This document shows, in pieces, positions 46,873 to 59,237 of a stretch of 64,000 bases of DNA. The stretch is from Clarkia xantiana subsp. parviflora (Eukaryota; Streptophyta; Magnoliopsida; Myrtales; Onagraceae). The notes beneath the pieces were generated by a model. The model was not told the origin of the DNA. It made no database searches and saw only the letters and a program-made list of their open reading frames with translations. Within the stretch, counting starts at the first letter, position 1; every line of letters begins with the position of its first letter. The position numbers and the translations under genes are program-made. The stretch covers positions 30,300,763-30,364,762 of the forward strand of contig JAPTYO010000007.1 in the NCBI GenBank assembly GCA_036873135.1, written 5' to 3'.

Positions 46873-48500
46873 ACATCTGAGTAAATTCACGAGTGAATCA
46901 CATCAAATGATTTGTGTCCGTCTAAAACGTTTTTTCAGCTTTATACTCATGACATACGAGGCGTTCTTGGGACGCACTTTATCAACGAGGTTTAACCCAC
47001 CAGATTATCATATAGGACTTATTCTGTCCAGTTCTCTTCATGATATGTGGATCATGGTTGGATTCTTTCGACCCACCATGGTAAGTAAGCCCCGTCAACG
47101 TCAGACAACCATATACATCTTTTCCATGTTGACCTTTCTTCGCGAAAGTCTCGAGCGGTTTTTACACCAGCATCCATGAAAGAGAGAAGACCATCACATT
47201 TAACCAAAACATTTCTAGCTTTAGCATCATTGCTTCCACCGAGGCGGATGCAAAGGGGTACCAAGCTGTAACTTTATCTGGTTGCAATTGAAGTCTTCTT
47301 CAACCCCTTTATCCAAAGTTGAATGTATCACCACATACGCGTTCAGATCATCAAAGAACCTACTCCCATTCTTGGGGAAACAAATTATCACATTTATCTC
47401 CCATTGTCAAAAATTATACAGACTACAATATTCATCCGTAGTTGTCCTCTCTGCTTTTCGGAATCGTAGCAGAGAGTTCAACACATACTCATTTTATTCA
47501 TCATAATTCATACCATCAAGATTGCGAGGAATATCGAATCGCAATCATTCAACCAATCCATACGAACACATTGATAATCACGCATAATCAGGGAGACAAT
47601 AACATTTTGAGAAATAATTGCATACATCAAATATCTATTAAGATGGAATACGACAAATAATGATTCCTCAGCCATCTAAACCAACCGACCGCCACTAAAC
47701 CGAGGGAAGGGGGTTCGTGAAAGAGTTCACATTACTGTTGTCTTCAATACAATAACGATTTTATTCGCAAATTAACGGAACGGGAACTTAGAAATAAGCA
47801 TACCCGATCTTGGCTTTCCCAAGACTCTTTTGTATTTAAAAATGTTCTGATGAACTTACGCATGCATATATAATTCACAAGTAAATCATCATAGCAAGCC
47901 AAATTCATCAACCAAACCACATATCATGCATACGCGTCATGCGTTTAATGTTCCGAGGAACTCATGCTAGCATATATATAATTCTACTTTCCAAGTAAAC
48001 TATCACATGCAACTACATCCTCAACATTCAAGCATACATGTCATACATGGAAACTTCCACATCAAACATGCATATTTGGCGACTGGCTTTTGTTTTTAAA
48101 ACATTTAAAATATTAGGGACTGACTTGCAATTCATGCTTACAATTAATAATCGTGTTTCTAGACATGAATCCAAGGCATTCGCAACCATCACAGCATGTC
48201 TGTCCTAGTGCGCAAACCATATATTTAACAAGGGCTCTTCCCCCAACATCCAGCTAGCTTGACGTAGTCAAGACAACAGTTCTAACAAATAAATTTGACG
48301 AAAAGTAAACAATTGCAATTCAGCCAACTAATTAATCCAGTCCCTAAATCATGCATTTCCGAGATCCATCACCATAATCGAAACCAGGCACTAAGGTTTA
48401 ATTAAAACATGAAAGTTTTAAACATTCGAGCACTGTGTAGACTAATTAAAGTTAAAAAATATTTGGATTTTAAAACTTGACCACCCATTTTATTAATTGA
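46873..48500. other. non-coding, with a local duplication
   Basis: No gene is recognised. At 47846-47942 and 47950-48043 two stretches of about 100 bp are diverged tandem copies (GAACTTACGCATGCATATATAATTC.. and GAACTCATGCTAGCATATATATAATTC.., each ending in a GCATAC(G/A)(C/T)GTCAT-type phrase). The rest is probably decayed retrotransposon. Confidence 0.4.
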
Positions 48501-48504
48501 CTTG

Positions 48505-48780
48505 AATTCGATTTTGAAAATCCGGTTCGGTTCAGTCAATTTCGGTCCGGTTCGGGTCTAGTAAATCCGGTTTGGTTTTATTTTCAAAAGTTGGTTCGGT
48601 CCGAACCGGTCCAATAAAGCAGGCTTTGGTTCAACACACAAAATCGGTTCGGTTAGGTCCACTTAGTTACTCCGGTTCGACCCAACCTAACTAGGTCGAA
48701 CCGATTAAGAAAATCTGGTTTGATTTTATTCCTATCCGGTTTAGCAAATTGGATCGGCCCATTAAACCCATAGGGTTGGG
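48505..48780. mobile_element. degenerate CGGTTCGGTT-rich repeat
   Basis: The stretch carries many copies of TCCGGTTCGGTT, GGTTCGGTCCG and their complements, like the interiors of the hAT MITEs elsewhere in the window. Ends and duplications are no longer visible. Confidence 0.45.
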
Positions 48781-50342
48781 CCGAAATAATTTTGTGGGCA
48801 TCCAAATAAATAAATGTAATTACACATGAGAGAAATTATAATATCAGATGAATTATATGATAAACCGATAATACTAATTTCATTAACAATATATGCTTAA
48901 CTTAACTTGATTACTTATCAAGTGACATGGTTTAAAATAACACATTTACGAATCACATTTAAATGCTCGTCGCTAAAGGTATGGATCAACTTTATGAAGT
49001 TTATTATTTCATCGGTCATGTAAGTTCATCGCGATTTGCTAACCTCATCCATGTAGAATATCTTGAGGATTCCTTCTAACCAAGTCTCATGTATATCGAT
49101 CACAATCTATATGAATATAATTCTTCCTTTTAAGTAAGGTGATCGTTCCATCCAGTTAAGTAAACAATAAACTATTGAGGAAATTTTTAAAAAGAATAAC
49201 TATTGACATCCAACTTAAGAATGCAAATGTTGAATTCTTACAATAGAATCACATTTTTTTTTTTATCAAATGCTCAATGAGTGAAACATAATAATGGAGT
49301 AGCTAAACTGGGTGCAACAACTTGCACATTGTTACCTACAGTTATCATCAGAACCCCAAGGAAAGTAAATTTGTTAGGGAAGTAATAAAGAAAGAGTACC
49401 ATGACTGTTAGTTTGGAACCTTATACTTTGAACTCATAAACACATTACGACCTACTGAATCAAATATCAGATTAGCATAAAGTCATGTTTAGTAGTGAAG
49501 ATGTACTCAATCTTATGTTAAGAAGATAGTAATATAAAGTTGGCTATAAACAAAAACAATGTAACAAATTTGGTGTTTTCTTAGGGAAGTACATGTGAAC
49601 ATTATAAGAGGTGAAGAAGCTTGGTATATGGTTCATTTGGATACGTCATTGTATAGCACACAAAAAGAGATAAAACATCACAACTCACATAGTTGAAGTT
49701 TCCGTTCAAAGTCGTACAAACTAAAACCAAAACCCAAAGGATAATCAGAAACTCCTCTCCCTCAAGGAGTCAACATTTTCCTCCAAAATTTGTTATGTTT
49801 AAAGAAGAAAAAAATACTTTTACAAAAGGTAAATTTTGAGAATTATAGAGCCAATTATTATAGATAGAGATATTTAAACAACACAAAAGCAAAAGCACAA
49901 GGAAATAAGTTACATAAGGCACTCAAACTTAACTCTAGATCAGTTCAGAAAATAAATATGCAAACAACTTAATTTTGGATCTTATTATCAAGATTCTTTA
50001 TGGATAAGAAGCACTAACACAATAGGATACCAATACTAACGATAATGCATCAATCTTAGGAGTAATGAACTAACTAATGACAAGAGGAAAGACTTTTTGA
50101 GAAACCAATTGAATCTAACTATAACGTTGCTATGTGTAGTACTATGTCCCCAAATACAAATGAAGATGTGATGGAGCCACACTATAAAGATTAATACTTG
50201 AACAAGTAACCAAAAACGTTTAAAAAATGTTTTGGTTGAGTTTGGGAAAATTACCTAGACTGCTTGAATTGGAACGACTATAACTATAATATGCAGAATT
50301 GGGCATTTTGTCAAGATTATATATCACTATAGGAACAATCGA
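48781..50342. other. AT-rich, no recognisable gene
   Basis: All frames on both strands are interrupted. The stretch begins at the 3' side of a LINE whose reverse transcriptase should have lain here; I see no YADD-type motif in it. Confidence 0.4.
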
Positions 50343-50795
50343 TTAATCAATTAGAGAAAAATATAGATCTTCTCGACAGAGTAGTGAGTTTGAATAGTAA
50401 AACAAATTGGGGGAAGGATTAAGAGTTGAAAGCAAATCCCAGAAAGAAAATCTATCTGCATACTTCGAAGGAGCATATACAAAAGTGAAAAGGTAGGGAG
50501 CAGTTGAAGGAGAAGGCTGGATTTTACAGTGAATGAAGTTGATGTTGGTCTGAAGGATCTCCAAAAAGAAAAGATTTCTCCAGGCAATAATTATTCCACC
50601 CCTTGTGTCTTGTGGATCAACTGAAGAGGAGCTTGAGAAGCCTAAGTCGACTAGAACCTTATCTACCCCAGATAACTTACACTTGATTTCTGATAAGCAA
50701 ACTACTGAAGGTTTCCACTGCGTCACAACCCAACGCAGATGTTGAATTGTCAGGGCATTGCCACAACCCTGACAATTCCAAGCTAGAGTATTCAT
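50343..50795 (-). pseudogene. LINE ORF2 endonuclease fragment
   Basis: The fragment starts MNTLAWNCQGCGNALT, the standard N-terminus of plant L1 ORF2, with the metal-binding WNCQG and the SEIK catalytic glutamate region (VVCLSEIKCK). GGIIIAW and FTFVYAPS follow, as in the exonuclease-endonuclease-phosphatase fold. It ends after about 130 recognisable residues, before the catalytic histidine region and the reverse transcriptase. Confidence 0.85.
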
Positions 50796-52013
50796 AATGA
50801 ATGCGGGAACTGCAAATAGTGCAGACCCGCGTAAAGGTTACTAGTACTAATGTTAATTAAATTCAAAGTAGGAATCCTTGAACGATAATGCATTCTATGC
50901 CAAGCTATAAATCGAGTAGCAAGATTATCAAACGTAGGTTGTACCTCATTATCACCTTCATGACCATCCTGGGAATCATGCATGTCCTGATCTGAGGCAA
51001 GTGAACCAGAGGAGCCCATGGAGCTGGAAGTAGTAATCCTTGCACCCTACGTTCCAGTGAAGCTGGCAGAGGTGAACTATGATCTCCAAAAGGTTCACCA
51101 ATATAAATACCACTGTATGAGGAGAAATATCTCTCCTAAGCTGAAGTTGTGTCTCCAAATTCAGAGGCTCCTTGCTTGGACGGTGATCAACAGTTGTATT
51201 TGGAAGATTTGAGCTGAAAGCAGGTGGAGGCACAAAGTGAGAAGGCTCACCCATTTCAAAATGGATATGATTCTGCTGCTGAGAAGAACTACCACCCTCC
51301 AAGGCCGCATAATGACCAGTAAGCATGAGATGCTCAGCAACAATAGCATCGGGAGTTGGGAAGGAAGTTGGGTTAGGCCTGGGATGGGCTGAAGAAGCAT
51401 TCCCAGAAGGTTGGGCTGGCAAATTGAAAATATTGGACAGAGGGTTATCAGCCAACATGGCTTCTACAGGAGCTGTGATGATCGCCTCAGAAGAGGAATG
51501 CTGAATCCTTGGTATGTTTGGAATATCAGGAATTCAAAGGCTTCACGAAAAGGCGGGAAAGTTGTATCCCAGGTGTGAGAAGGATAAAGGGAAGCAAAGT
51601 GACTCTCTGGCTGATCCCAACTATAGTTCCAATGCTGATAAAAAGGCACAAAGACCCCAATAGGGAATTGTGGATGAGCGTGGGGAAAGTTCTGTGGGAA
51701 AGAGGAAATGGGGGATGGGAAGGCTGAGGGTCTGGATGAAGTTGGAAAGAAATCCTAACGAAACCAAGGATGAGGAGCTTGTGAGTAGCTAGGGTTGTGG
51801 GCTTGAGAGAAATCATGTGAAAAGCTAGGGTTTTGGGGGAAGGTAGGGTGGATGAAGGGGCGACTCCGGGGTGGTTGCGAAGGGGGAGTTGACATCCTTG
51901 AAGACAGTGGAGTTGCATGGATATGAGAATTTCATGAATAGGACCATTGGAATGCACCGAGCTTGAAGGGTCAAGTTGATAAGAATTTCTCAGTTACCTC
52001 TGGAGCACTGACA

Positions 52014-52886
52014 CTAGATCAGATTCAGTTCTTGCAGCACCATTTTCGGCTGAGATATCCCGAGCCCGGTTTCCAAAAGTGTACATATCATGAGGAGATT
52101 GACTGATAGGAAAAAAAAACATGCCCCTTCCGCTTCATCAGAAATTCTTGAGAGACGATTAGTGATATCCTGAACGACCGTGTCTCCAGGGATACGACAC
52201 TCCTCAAGATTGTGTCCAAAACGCCCACATCTTCGACAGGGGAGGCCCAGACGGTAAGAAATGAGCACCTCGTAAGTGAACAGACCATCTGTGAGGCCTA
52301 TTGTTGGAATAACAGGTTCCCGAAGATTGATCCTAACCCTAACCCTAGGGTGAGCTGCGACCAGCCAAGTACATTCCCGTTCAAACTCCGTTTGGGTCAC
52401 CTCACCAACATGCGAAGCTGCGAGAATGATATTTTTTTCACTCATCATGTTCATCGGTATACCCCTCAGTTCAATCCAGGTTTGAACACTAGAGAAGTCA
52501 GTTGTGGTGACTAGATTAACAGAATCAGGCCTCCAAAGCTCCATAATCATGCCCTGGATGTTGAAAGCACCATTTTGAAGAACCTTCGAGGCTTGATTAT
52601 GGGTTGAGAAGATGAAAATCCAGAGGTCGTCTTCACGACGGATGACCTCCGAAGCGCGATCAACACGCCAGTTGTTTGCAACAAAATTTCTGACAATGTC
52701 TTCACAAACTCTTCTGATCGAAAGGAAACGACCAAAGAGAACACGATCTAGCATATCCATAGGATTAACTAGGTTTGTTGAGACTGTTTTTGCGGGTAAA
52801 TAGACGAAAAGTTTGTTTAGAAGTGGAGTTGAAGTAGAGTGCCGTTTAAAGGAAAATAAGGATCGGATTGAGGAAGAAGAAGACAT
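52014..52886 (-). pseudogene. LINE ORF1, DUF4283 plus zinc knuckle
   Basis: The 290-aa frame has a DUF4283-like domain (about residues 25-180; VLFGRFLSIRRVCEDIV, DDLWIFIFST, MELWRPDSVN) and a CCHC knuckle CRRCGRFGHNLEEC at about 222-235. This is the nucleic-acid-binding ORF1/gag-like protein of plant L1 elements. The frame is open here but the C-terminal part continues in broken frames downstream, so I treat it as a remnant. Confidence 0.82.
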
Positions 52887-52950
52887 AATTGCAGATGCAC
52901 AGTGTGCGAGAAAGGTAATGATTGAGAAAAAAACTCATCGCTTCCTCCTA

Positions 52951-53520
52951 AAGCACGTTTTCAGACATGCAAAGCAAACCGTTGGGCCACGTAATAGTCC
53001 TAAGTCAATAATTTATAAAGACAAATATTGGTTAAGGTTTCTTAATATATATAAAAAAGTATATTCTACGGGTTAATATAACTAAAGTTGAACCATAATT
53101 TACCATATATGAGTCACTTTTTAATGTCAAACGTATTAGAGATAATAATGTGATTTAGTAGCCGACTGAATCTCTATATAGTATATAATAGAGCTACTGA
53201 TTTCCCTATAAATAAAATTATTACTATGCACGTATATAAAATTTAAATATTCAAACATTTAATACCACGTATAATATATTAAGATATTTAAATAGTAATT
53301 ATTCAATGATTATATATATAGCTTAATTACGTTATTCATTATAATTATACGATGAATATATATATGTATTTCCTATAATTTATTATTATAATTATTTATG
53401 TCTATTGCCTATATGTGAGATGTAGTTATTAATATATGTAGTATGTAGCTTCCTAAATTTGTGAATTATTGTTTTTTGCCGAGAGTTTTGAGTTGCTAAA
53501 TAATGTGAGACGTTCCTTTA
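52951..53520. other. AT-rich spacer
   Basis: No gene is seen. ATCTCTATATAGTATATAATAGAGC at about 53170 resembles a Helitron 5' end and is an alternative or additional start for the element that follows. Confidence 0.35.
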
Positions 53521-56500
53521 TCTATATATTATATAAAGCAGCAGGAAAGAGAAGATGGGTATTCTCGAGCTGCCACATCATCTTAGAAAGTCACTTAGAA
53601 ATCGCCACGTCAAGTTTAGACCTGTTATTCGAACCGGTTCCCGGTTCGTCCGGGTTGATCTCCGGTTCAGACAACTAAGCGAAGCCAACGGACACGGAGG
53701 AGCTCAACTTACGAATTGCGGCCTCTACACATCCCCACTTCCGCTCTGGGCATCGAAATTATTGAAAGCATTTAAGATTGAGTTGAAGGAATTGAAAGTA
53801 TTATCCTTCTTACGTTACTAACTTACTATCTTCTCTTTCGCTCTTATCATCCGCTAGCGGATCAGCTCTTCGATTTAGCATTAGGTCGCCTCCGTACGAC
53901 AGCAGATCATCACGGATTTCTTTTCGTGGTGCTTCTATTTTTTCAATTTTCTCGATTACATGTGAGACCCTAAACTCCTTCTTTGATTTGTTCCTTAATT
54001 TTCAGAGGCTTAATTTCAACTGTTCAATTTGGATTGAAAACCTAGATGATCAAGTATCGACGGAATTACCTGGTGGTGTTCATCAGCGACATAAATAAGC
54101 AGATGTTACTCATTCCTCGCGCTTTGATCTCCTCATGAAATCCTCTTCTCCACATAAGTCGATTTTCCTCTTCATCAGCTTTATTGGTTCTATAGGAGTC
54201 TGCCGCTTGAAATTCTCTTATTTAGATCTGTCAACTAGGATTCCTTCCACCCAATTCATCTTAAATATCATTACTATTGAACGAAAAAAAAATTACAATC
54301 GTAGATGTGGAGATGATACGATCTAATAGATCGATAGAAGAAGATGTATAGATTAGGAATTGAGAATGTGGATTAGGTAAAGGAACGGGAAGATAATCGG
54401 ATATAGAGAAGAGCCTAAGCTCATGTTAACATATCAATTCATCATGCAAACACTCTCCTCATACAACGACAACTATTTATAATAATCCTAACTATCTATA
54501 TTATCAGTTTACCCCAGACTATTGTGCTACTCAGCAAAACCCCCCATACAATACTATCATAACAGGAGATTGTTTGATGGTTGTGTTGCACTGAAGGTGT
54601 TTAATCATAGATGTTGAAGTTCCGCTACATGGCATCCAAGCATTTCTAACTACAAATCAATTGGAGGTAGGTCTTTGTACAACTTACTGATCTGCAAGCA
54701 CTTCATCACTTTGGTTCACTATATCACCCAAGTTCTGATTACAGCAGCTGGTTTACCTGCTGCTTGATGTGCAAAACAGAATTATGTGCTATTTTGTTAT
54801 AGAAGGCTCAAACTTTTTTTCATAGTGAGTTGTTCGGGATATTGAAAGTGCTTTCGATTATTAAAGCAGCTTGAAGGGTGCCTTATTTTATGGCTATTAT
54901 CTAGACTCAGATTCAGATTCACTTTCTTTCATCGTGATTGGCATGCTACTATTCATATGGTTAAGCTGTCCACAAAACATTGTGTAATAATAGTTCCACA
55001 TAAGTAATATTGGCATCAGTAAGAGATCTCTTTTATTTTATTATTTATTGATGATCTACATTAGCATGTCTTTCATTATTGGACATCTGTTCTGTTTCTA
55101 TGAGACATATTAAAGTTTTGACCGCTGGAAATTATGATTATGTACTTAAAAATATTTTTTCACTTATGACATGATCACTTACCACAAAGAAAGCATGGAG
55201 AATCGATAACTTGATTAAGCATTTAAAGTGATTTCCATAACCATGCTTGTGTTTTTCAAGTTTAGGTCAAAGTGGGAATACTGGAGAATCCCTTTTGTTT
55301 TGATTTTTCTCTTTTTAGCATAGACCACGTGTGGTGTGAAGGACCACATAGGCATTTTACCCTTGAGTTTCAGTGGTGCAATGTGATTGTTTATCCTAAT
55401 TTGTTTGGTTCCTTAGCTCTTGCACTGCTCTAGCTGATTTGTTTAGAACTTCACGTAAAATTTTGACTACTTCATGTTCATTGAGCTCCTCAATCTGCAT
55501 AGGCTAATAAGATTTGAAAGATAAATGTTGCAGCTACTGGGAATGATCTCATGGATTATAGATTTATTAGCTGAGCTAGACATGGAATCTGAAGCAGTGA
55601 CTGAGTGTTTGTCCGAGCAAGAGAATAATTGCAGTCTGAGTTTGCATTGTCGTTTCCTTGCAGTGGAGGAATGGTGAGTAAATCATTGCAAGTGTTAGTC
55701 CCAAATTAGTTTGTAACTGATTCTTGCCAAAATGTTATTTGAAGATCTTCTATATAAATATACTCTTATAATTATCTTGGCTAATGGCTACACGCTATTG
55801 CTAACACTATTGCTAACGTTATTGTTCAAATTCTAGGTGCCATGCCAACATGTTGTTTGATCGGTTTTCACCTCTTATTCCTTCTACAATATTGCACATG
55901 AGACTCGACATGTCGGTCTTGCTAATTGGAATTTTCATGATTTTTTATTCATTGCAGTCCGACCTTCAAAACATCAACTTCAATTTGGAGTTAAAATGTA
56001 GATATGGTGTTAAGGTATGTTATCATCATTACCTTAGCCCAGTTGGTATGTTTCTTTCTTTTTAATATTTTAATTAAGTTAATGTACAAATTAATTAATC
56101 TGCATAATGAGTTTGCAAATTTAATAGAAAGCGACTATCAATTATTTTCTACGATTTATTTTCAGCTATAATGAAGTACAAAGAAGTGTTAGGTGATGTT
56201 ATTTCAATTACTTTTACGTTTAGGGAATATTCAATAGGTCATGAACCAATGATAATAACATTTGCAAAAATATTGGGACAAATGTCGCTAACGTGCATTT
56301 TTATTCATGGTTTCCACTTTTCAGGTTCTGTAACACATTTTCAATGAATGAGATTTCTTTGGTATAAATCTTATTTAAGGACCTATGTGACAGAGCAAAG
56401 AAGGAAATTAGAGTTGCTTATAATATACTAAGAACTGAGCCTCGGAGTAGGAGGGATGGGTGGTTTCAATAACTATAGCAAGTCAAGTATTTAGTTCATA

Positions 56501-57019
56501 TTGGATGGGTTATGATGAAAATGTAATATATTGTCCAACAATGTATATATAAACTCTTATTTCCTTAGGTAATTAAAGATAACTTATACGGAAGGTAAGG
56601 GCATCTCAAAGAGGTGACTATAGTTAATAAAGATTAATGCCCATCTTCCATTGAAAACAAGGTTATTTTAAATTGGTGTCATATTATATGCAATTTTCTA
56701 ATAAAATCGAACAAAAGCGAGTTAAGACATATAGAAAGACATATATGAATGTGTAGAAGTCACCCCTCGCGGCGTGCATATATAAAGACATATAATAATG
56801 TATATATATTGATCAAATGTATTTTGAAACTTACACTATTTAATTTTATTCGAAATTAATCACAATAATTTAAATTGAAACACTCGAGAATCTAAGAAGA
56901 CATTTGTTTTATCAATGGTAGTTCCAAGCAAGTTAACACATGATTTTATAGTTTTTCATACATGTTAATGTTTACATTTTAGCAAGACGCCCCGCGCGTA
57001 GCGCGGGGTCAGCATCTAG
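53521..57019 (+). mobile_element. non-autonomous Helitron, about 3.5 kb
   Basis: The left end is TCTATATATTATATAAAGC preceded by A at 53520, the typical A/TC start of plant Helitrons. The right end has an 8-bp GC hairpin (CCCCGCGC GTA GCGCGGGG, 56990-57008) followed by TCAGCATCTAG and then T at 57020, the typical CTAG/T end. There is no Rep/helicase gene. The interior is non-repetitive and partly gene-like in composition (53860-54060 and 55550-55680), as expected if host fragments were captured, but I recognise no donor gene. Short open frames inside are not supported as genes. Confidence 0.6.
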
Positions 57020-57020
57020 T

Positions 57021-57740
57021 TTATATGTATATTGTTTTATATATTATGTTTGCTTATGTGGCGGCCTATGGCCTTCCGAAGTCAAACTGTATAGATTTAC
57101 TATTCAAAATGAAACTTTTAATTTATTTGTTTCTTTAAATTGTGTAGAGACCAAAATATGAGATAAAAATACTTCTGAATTTTTAATTAATCAATATTAT
57201 GTATCTAAACTTAGAGAACCCCTATTAAATTCCGATTAAATTAGGAAACGGTGATAGGGCAAACTGTCCACGTGTCAGTCAGAGGGCTTCCGATGCCGAA
57301 ATATAGCAGATATATAGTAGATATGTTCATATCATAATAATACTTTCAACATTAGACTAATATCAACATAAAATTAGACTAACATCAATATTAATAATCA
57401 TCATATAATAACTTACTTAATAATTATATATTATATTTTAATTATATTTTTATCTCGAGACACCGTGTCGGGTTCGGATCCATTGTCATGATCCGAACGT
57501 GACTAGTATTTTTCGAGTTGACCCAAAAATAACCCAAACCCTTATTTCCCAGATCCAAATTCAGTTCAGACCCATGTCAATTTTGGGTCTGATGGATATA
57601 CGCCCAATTTGAACCCGTTGACTTCCGAATCGTTTTATTTTTATCACCCTGTTAATGACTGTAAATCGAAACTTTGACCCGAACACCCCGCCGAAACACC
57701 ACCGGTCCGGACGAGGCGAAAATACTCGTCCGGGCCACGC
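57021..57740. other. AT-rich spacer and decayed repeat
   Basis: The stretch is AT-rich up to 57450, then GTCGGGTTCGGATCC and GACCCAAAAATAACCCAAACCC motifs resemble the edges of a decayed transposon or LTR. No gene is seen. Confidence 0.35.
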
Positions 57741-57744
57741 GATG

Positions 57745-57900
57745 AACTCACCTAGGTGAGATCGGGTGGCCACACCCGACCTCCCCTAGGGGAGATCGGG
57801 TTGGCCAACCTATCTCCCCTAGGGAGGGGTTGGGTGGCCACACCCAACCCCTACCCTTGGGGGTCGGATTTTCTCCCCGCCCCCAAGGGCCCTGGCAACA
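57745..57900. repeat. GC-rich palindrome cluster
   Basis: The stretch is made of alternating short palindromes: CACCTAGGTG, GGGTGGCCACACCC, CTCCCCTAGGGGAG, GGTTGGCCAACC, CTCCCCTAGGGAGG, GGGTGGCCACACCC and CCCTTGGGGG. It could fold into several adjacent hairpins. It lies upstream of an LTR-promoter-like TATA box and may be part of an LTR. Confidence 0.75.
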
Positions 57901-57949
57901 TTTTCCGACTCCCACACTTAGATTATTTCCGCCAACCTCTCCATACTTT

Positions 57950-58440
57950 AAGGTTTTAATTATGTGATCAATGACTAATTAATTGTGTTTAAAGGTTAAC
58001 GATGTCATTAAGTCACCTTAATGACACTGTTGCCTATAAATACAACCCTTCCACCACTTATTTGATCATCTTGGCTAAGTGTGCAATTTAGCTCTGATTT
58101 CTATCTAGCTTTATCTCTCTAAAAACGACGTTCTGACTTAAGCATCAAATATGGTTCATCAAGCACCACCCCCTCCGTGCTTGATATTGCCCCTGTTGCA
58201 GGGTAGCGTGGAGAAGAGAAGGAGGAGGACAGAAGGATAAGTATCAGAGCGACTAGCCCCGAGAGTTCTAAATCCGTCAGTTCACCAGTGAGGAATAAGC
58301 CTAAGACTGACAACCCGTTGACCGAAGGCTTAGTACCTAACAGGGTCGAGACATACAAATTGGAGGGCCTAGTTTTATGTGTTGCCTTAAATTTTTTGGG
58401 GTCGGGCCTGGGCTGGCACTATAGTACTGAGTACTGACAA
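57950..58440 (+). repeat. LTR-like remnant with TATA box
   Basis: GTTGCCTATAAATACAACCC at about 58030 is a strong plus-strand TATA region. It is followed by CTCTCTAAAAACGACGTTCTGACTTAAGCATC, a sequence style common at the R/U5 part of plant gypsy LTRs. No partner LTR or primer-binding site is visible. Confidence 0.4.
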
Positions 58441-58739
58441 TGTAGTATTGAAGTTTGCAATACAACTACAAGTGATCAGTCAGTTGATAAATGATGGGCA
58501 TAATTGGAAAACGATATAAAAAAAACAGCACTAGTCCAAATTCCAAACATTTGACGTGGCAGCCATGCTCTGTCGAGACTCGAGCGAGCTCCTTCCTTAG
58601 TGAGCTCTACTCTATTGGTCTTCTTTCTTCACGTGCATCTCAATCCTTACAAACACAAGAAACCAAACACACCACCATGAAGAGAATACTGTGAATTTTC
58701 TACATCTACTACTTTCTCATCTGTAGAAAAGATTCAGAA

Positions 58740-59237
58740 ATGTTGTGTTATGTCGGAAAAGCAACTAAGATCTTCATCTTCATCGTCACAGTGGTCGTCG
58801 TTCTGGGTCTTGTCTTGGGACTTGGTCCACTGCGCCACCACCACCATAAATCTTCTCCTTCTTCTTCCTCCGACCAATGTTCCTCTCCCTCTGATCCGGC
58901 TTGCACCAGCTCCTCCTACCCCGCCGTCTCCGCCAACCCTAATCTGAATCCTCCTCCGCCGCCGCCGCCTTACGACTCCTCTAACACACCTTCCGCCGTT
59001 CCACCGCCGCCTAGCCCCGAAACCGTAGTAACCCCGCCGTCTCCGCCGTCTACCTCGAATCCACCGACTCCGGTAGTTCCCGACGTCAGTCCTCCGCCGC
59101 AAACGCTAGCAGCTCCACCACCTCCTGACCCAGCGCTGACGCCGCCCCCGCCTGTTCCGGTATCTGCATCCCCACCGGTGACAACTCCGGCGAGTGCAGT
59201 GCCTGTTACTCCAGGTCCCACCATGATTGCTAATTAG
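58740..59237 (+). CDS. membrane-anchored proline-rich protein
   Basis: A single exon encodes 165 aa. An N-terminal hydrophobic helix (IFIFIVTVVVVLGLVLGLG, about residues 11-29) follows a short basic start and is followed by HHHHK. The rest is a Ser/Pro-rich region with PPPPPPP, VPPPPSP and PPPPVPV runs, lacking the regular Ser-Pro4 or YVY repeats of classic extensins. It probably sits in the plasma membrane or is secreted with the tail in the wall. The family is not named with certainty. Strong codon structure and the intact frame next to a normal intergenic promoter argue that it is a gene; the antisense frames (58734-59102, 58970-59224) are shadows. Confidence 0.75.
   Translation: MLCYVGKATKIFIFIVTVVVVLGLVLGLGPLRHHHHKSSPSSSSDQCSSPSDPACTSSSYPAVSANPNLNPPPPPPPYDSSNTPSAVPPPPSPETVVTPPSPPSTSNPPTPVVPDVSPPPQTLAAPPPPDPALTPPPPVPVSASPPVTTPASAVPVTPGPTMIAN

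Larger units (their letters stand above)
50343..52950 (-). mobile_element. L1-type LINE lacking its 3' half
   Basis: Reading on the minus strand, ORF1 (52886 to 52014) has a DUF4283-type domain and a CCHC knuckle, then comes a Pro/Ser-rich decayed stretch with partial frames (51960-50980), then the start of ORF2 with an endonuclease domain (50795 to about 50390). No reverse transcriptase follows. LINEs usually lose the 5' end on insertion, so loss of the 3' part points to a later deletion or replacement. Confidence 0.82.

Noticed and set aside
53170..53200. Alternative Helitron 5' end (TCTCTATATAGTATATAATAG)
   Set aside because: Also plausible, but the end at 53521 fits the usual A/TC start and the following AAAGC better; kept as an alternative only.
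58734..59224. Two minus-strand frames rich in Arg or Gly
   Set aside because: They are antisense to the proline-rich membrane protein gene.
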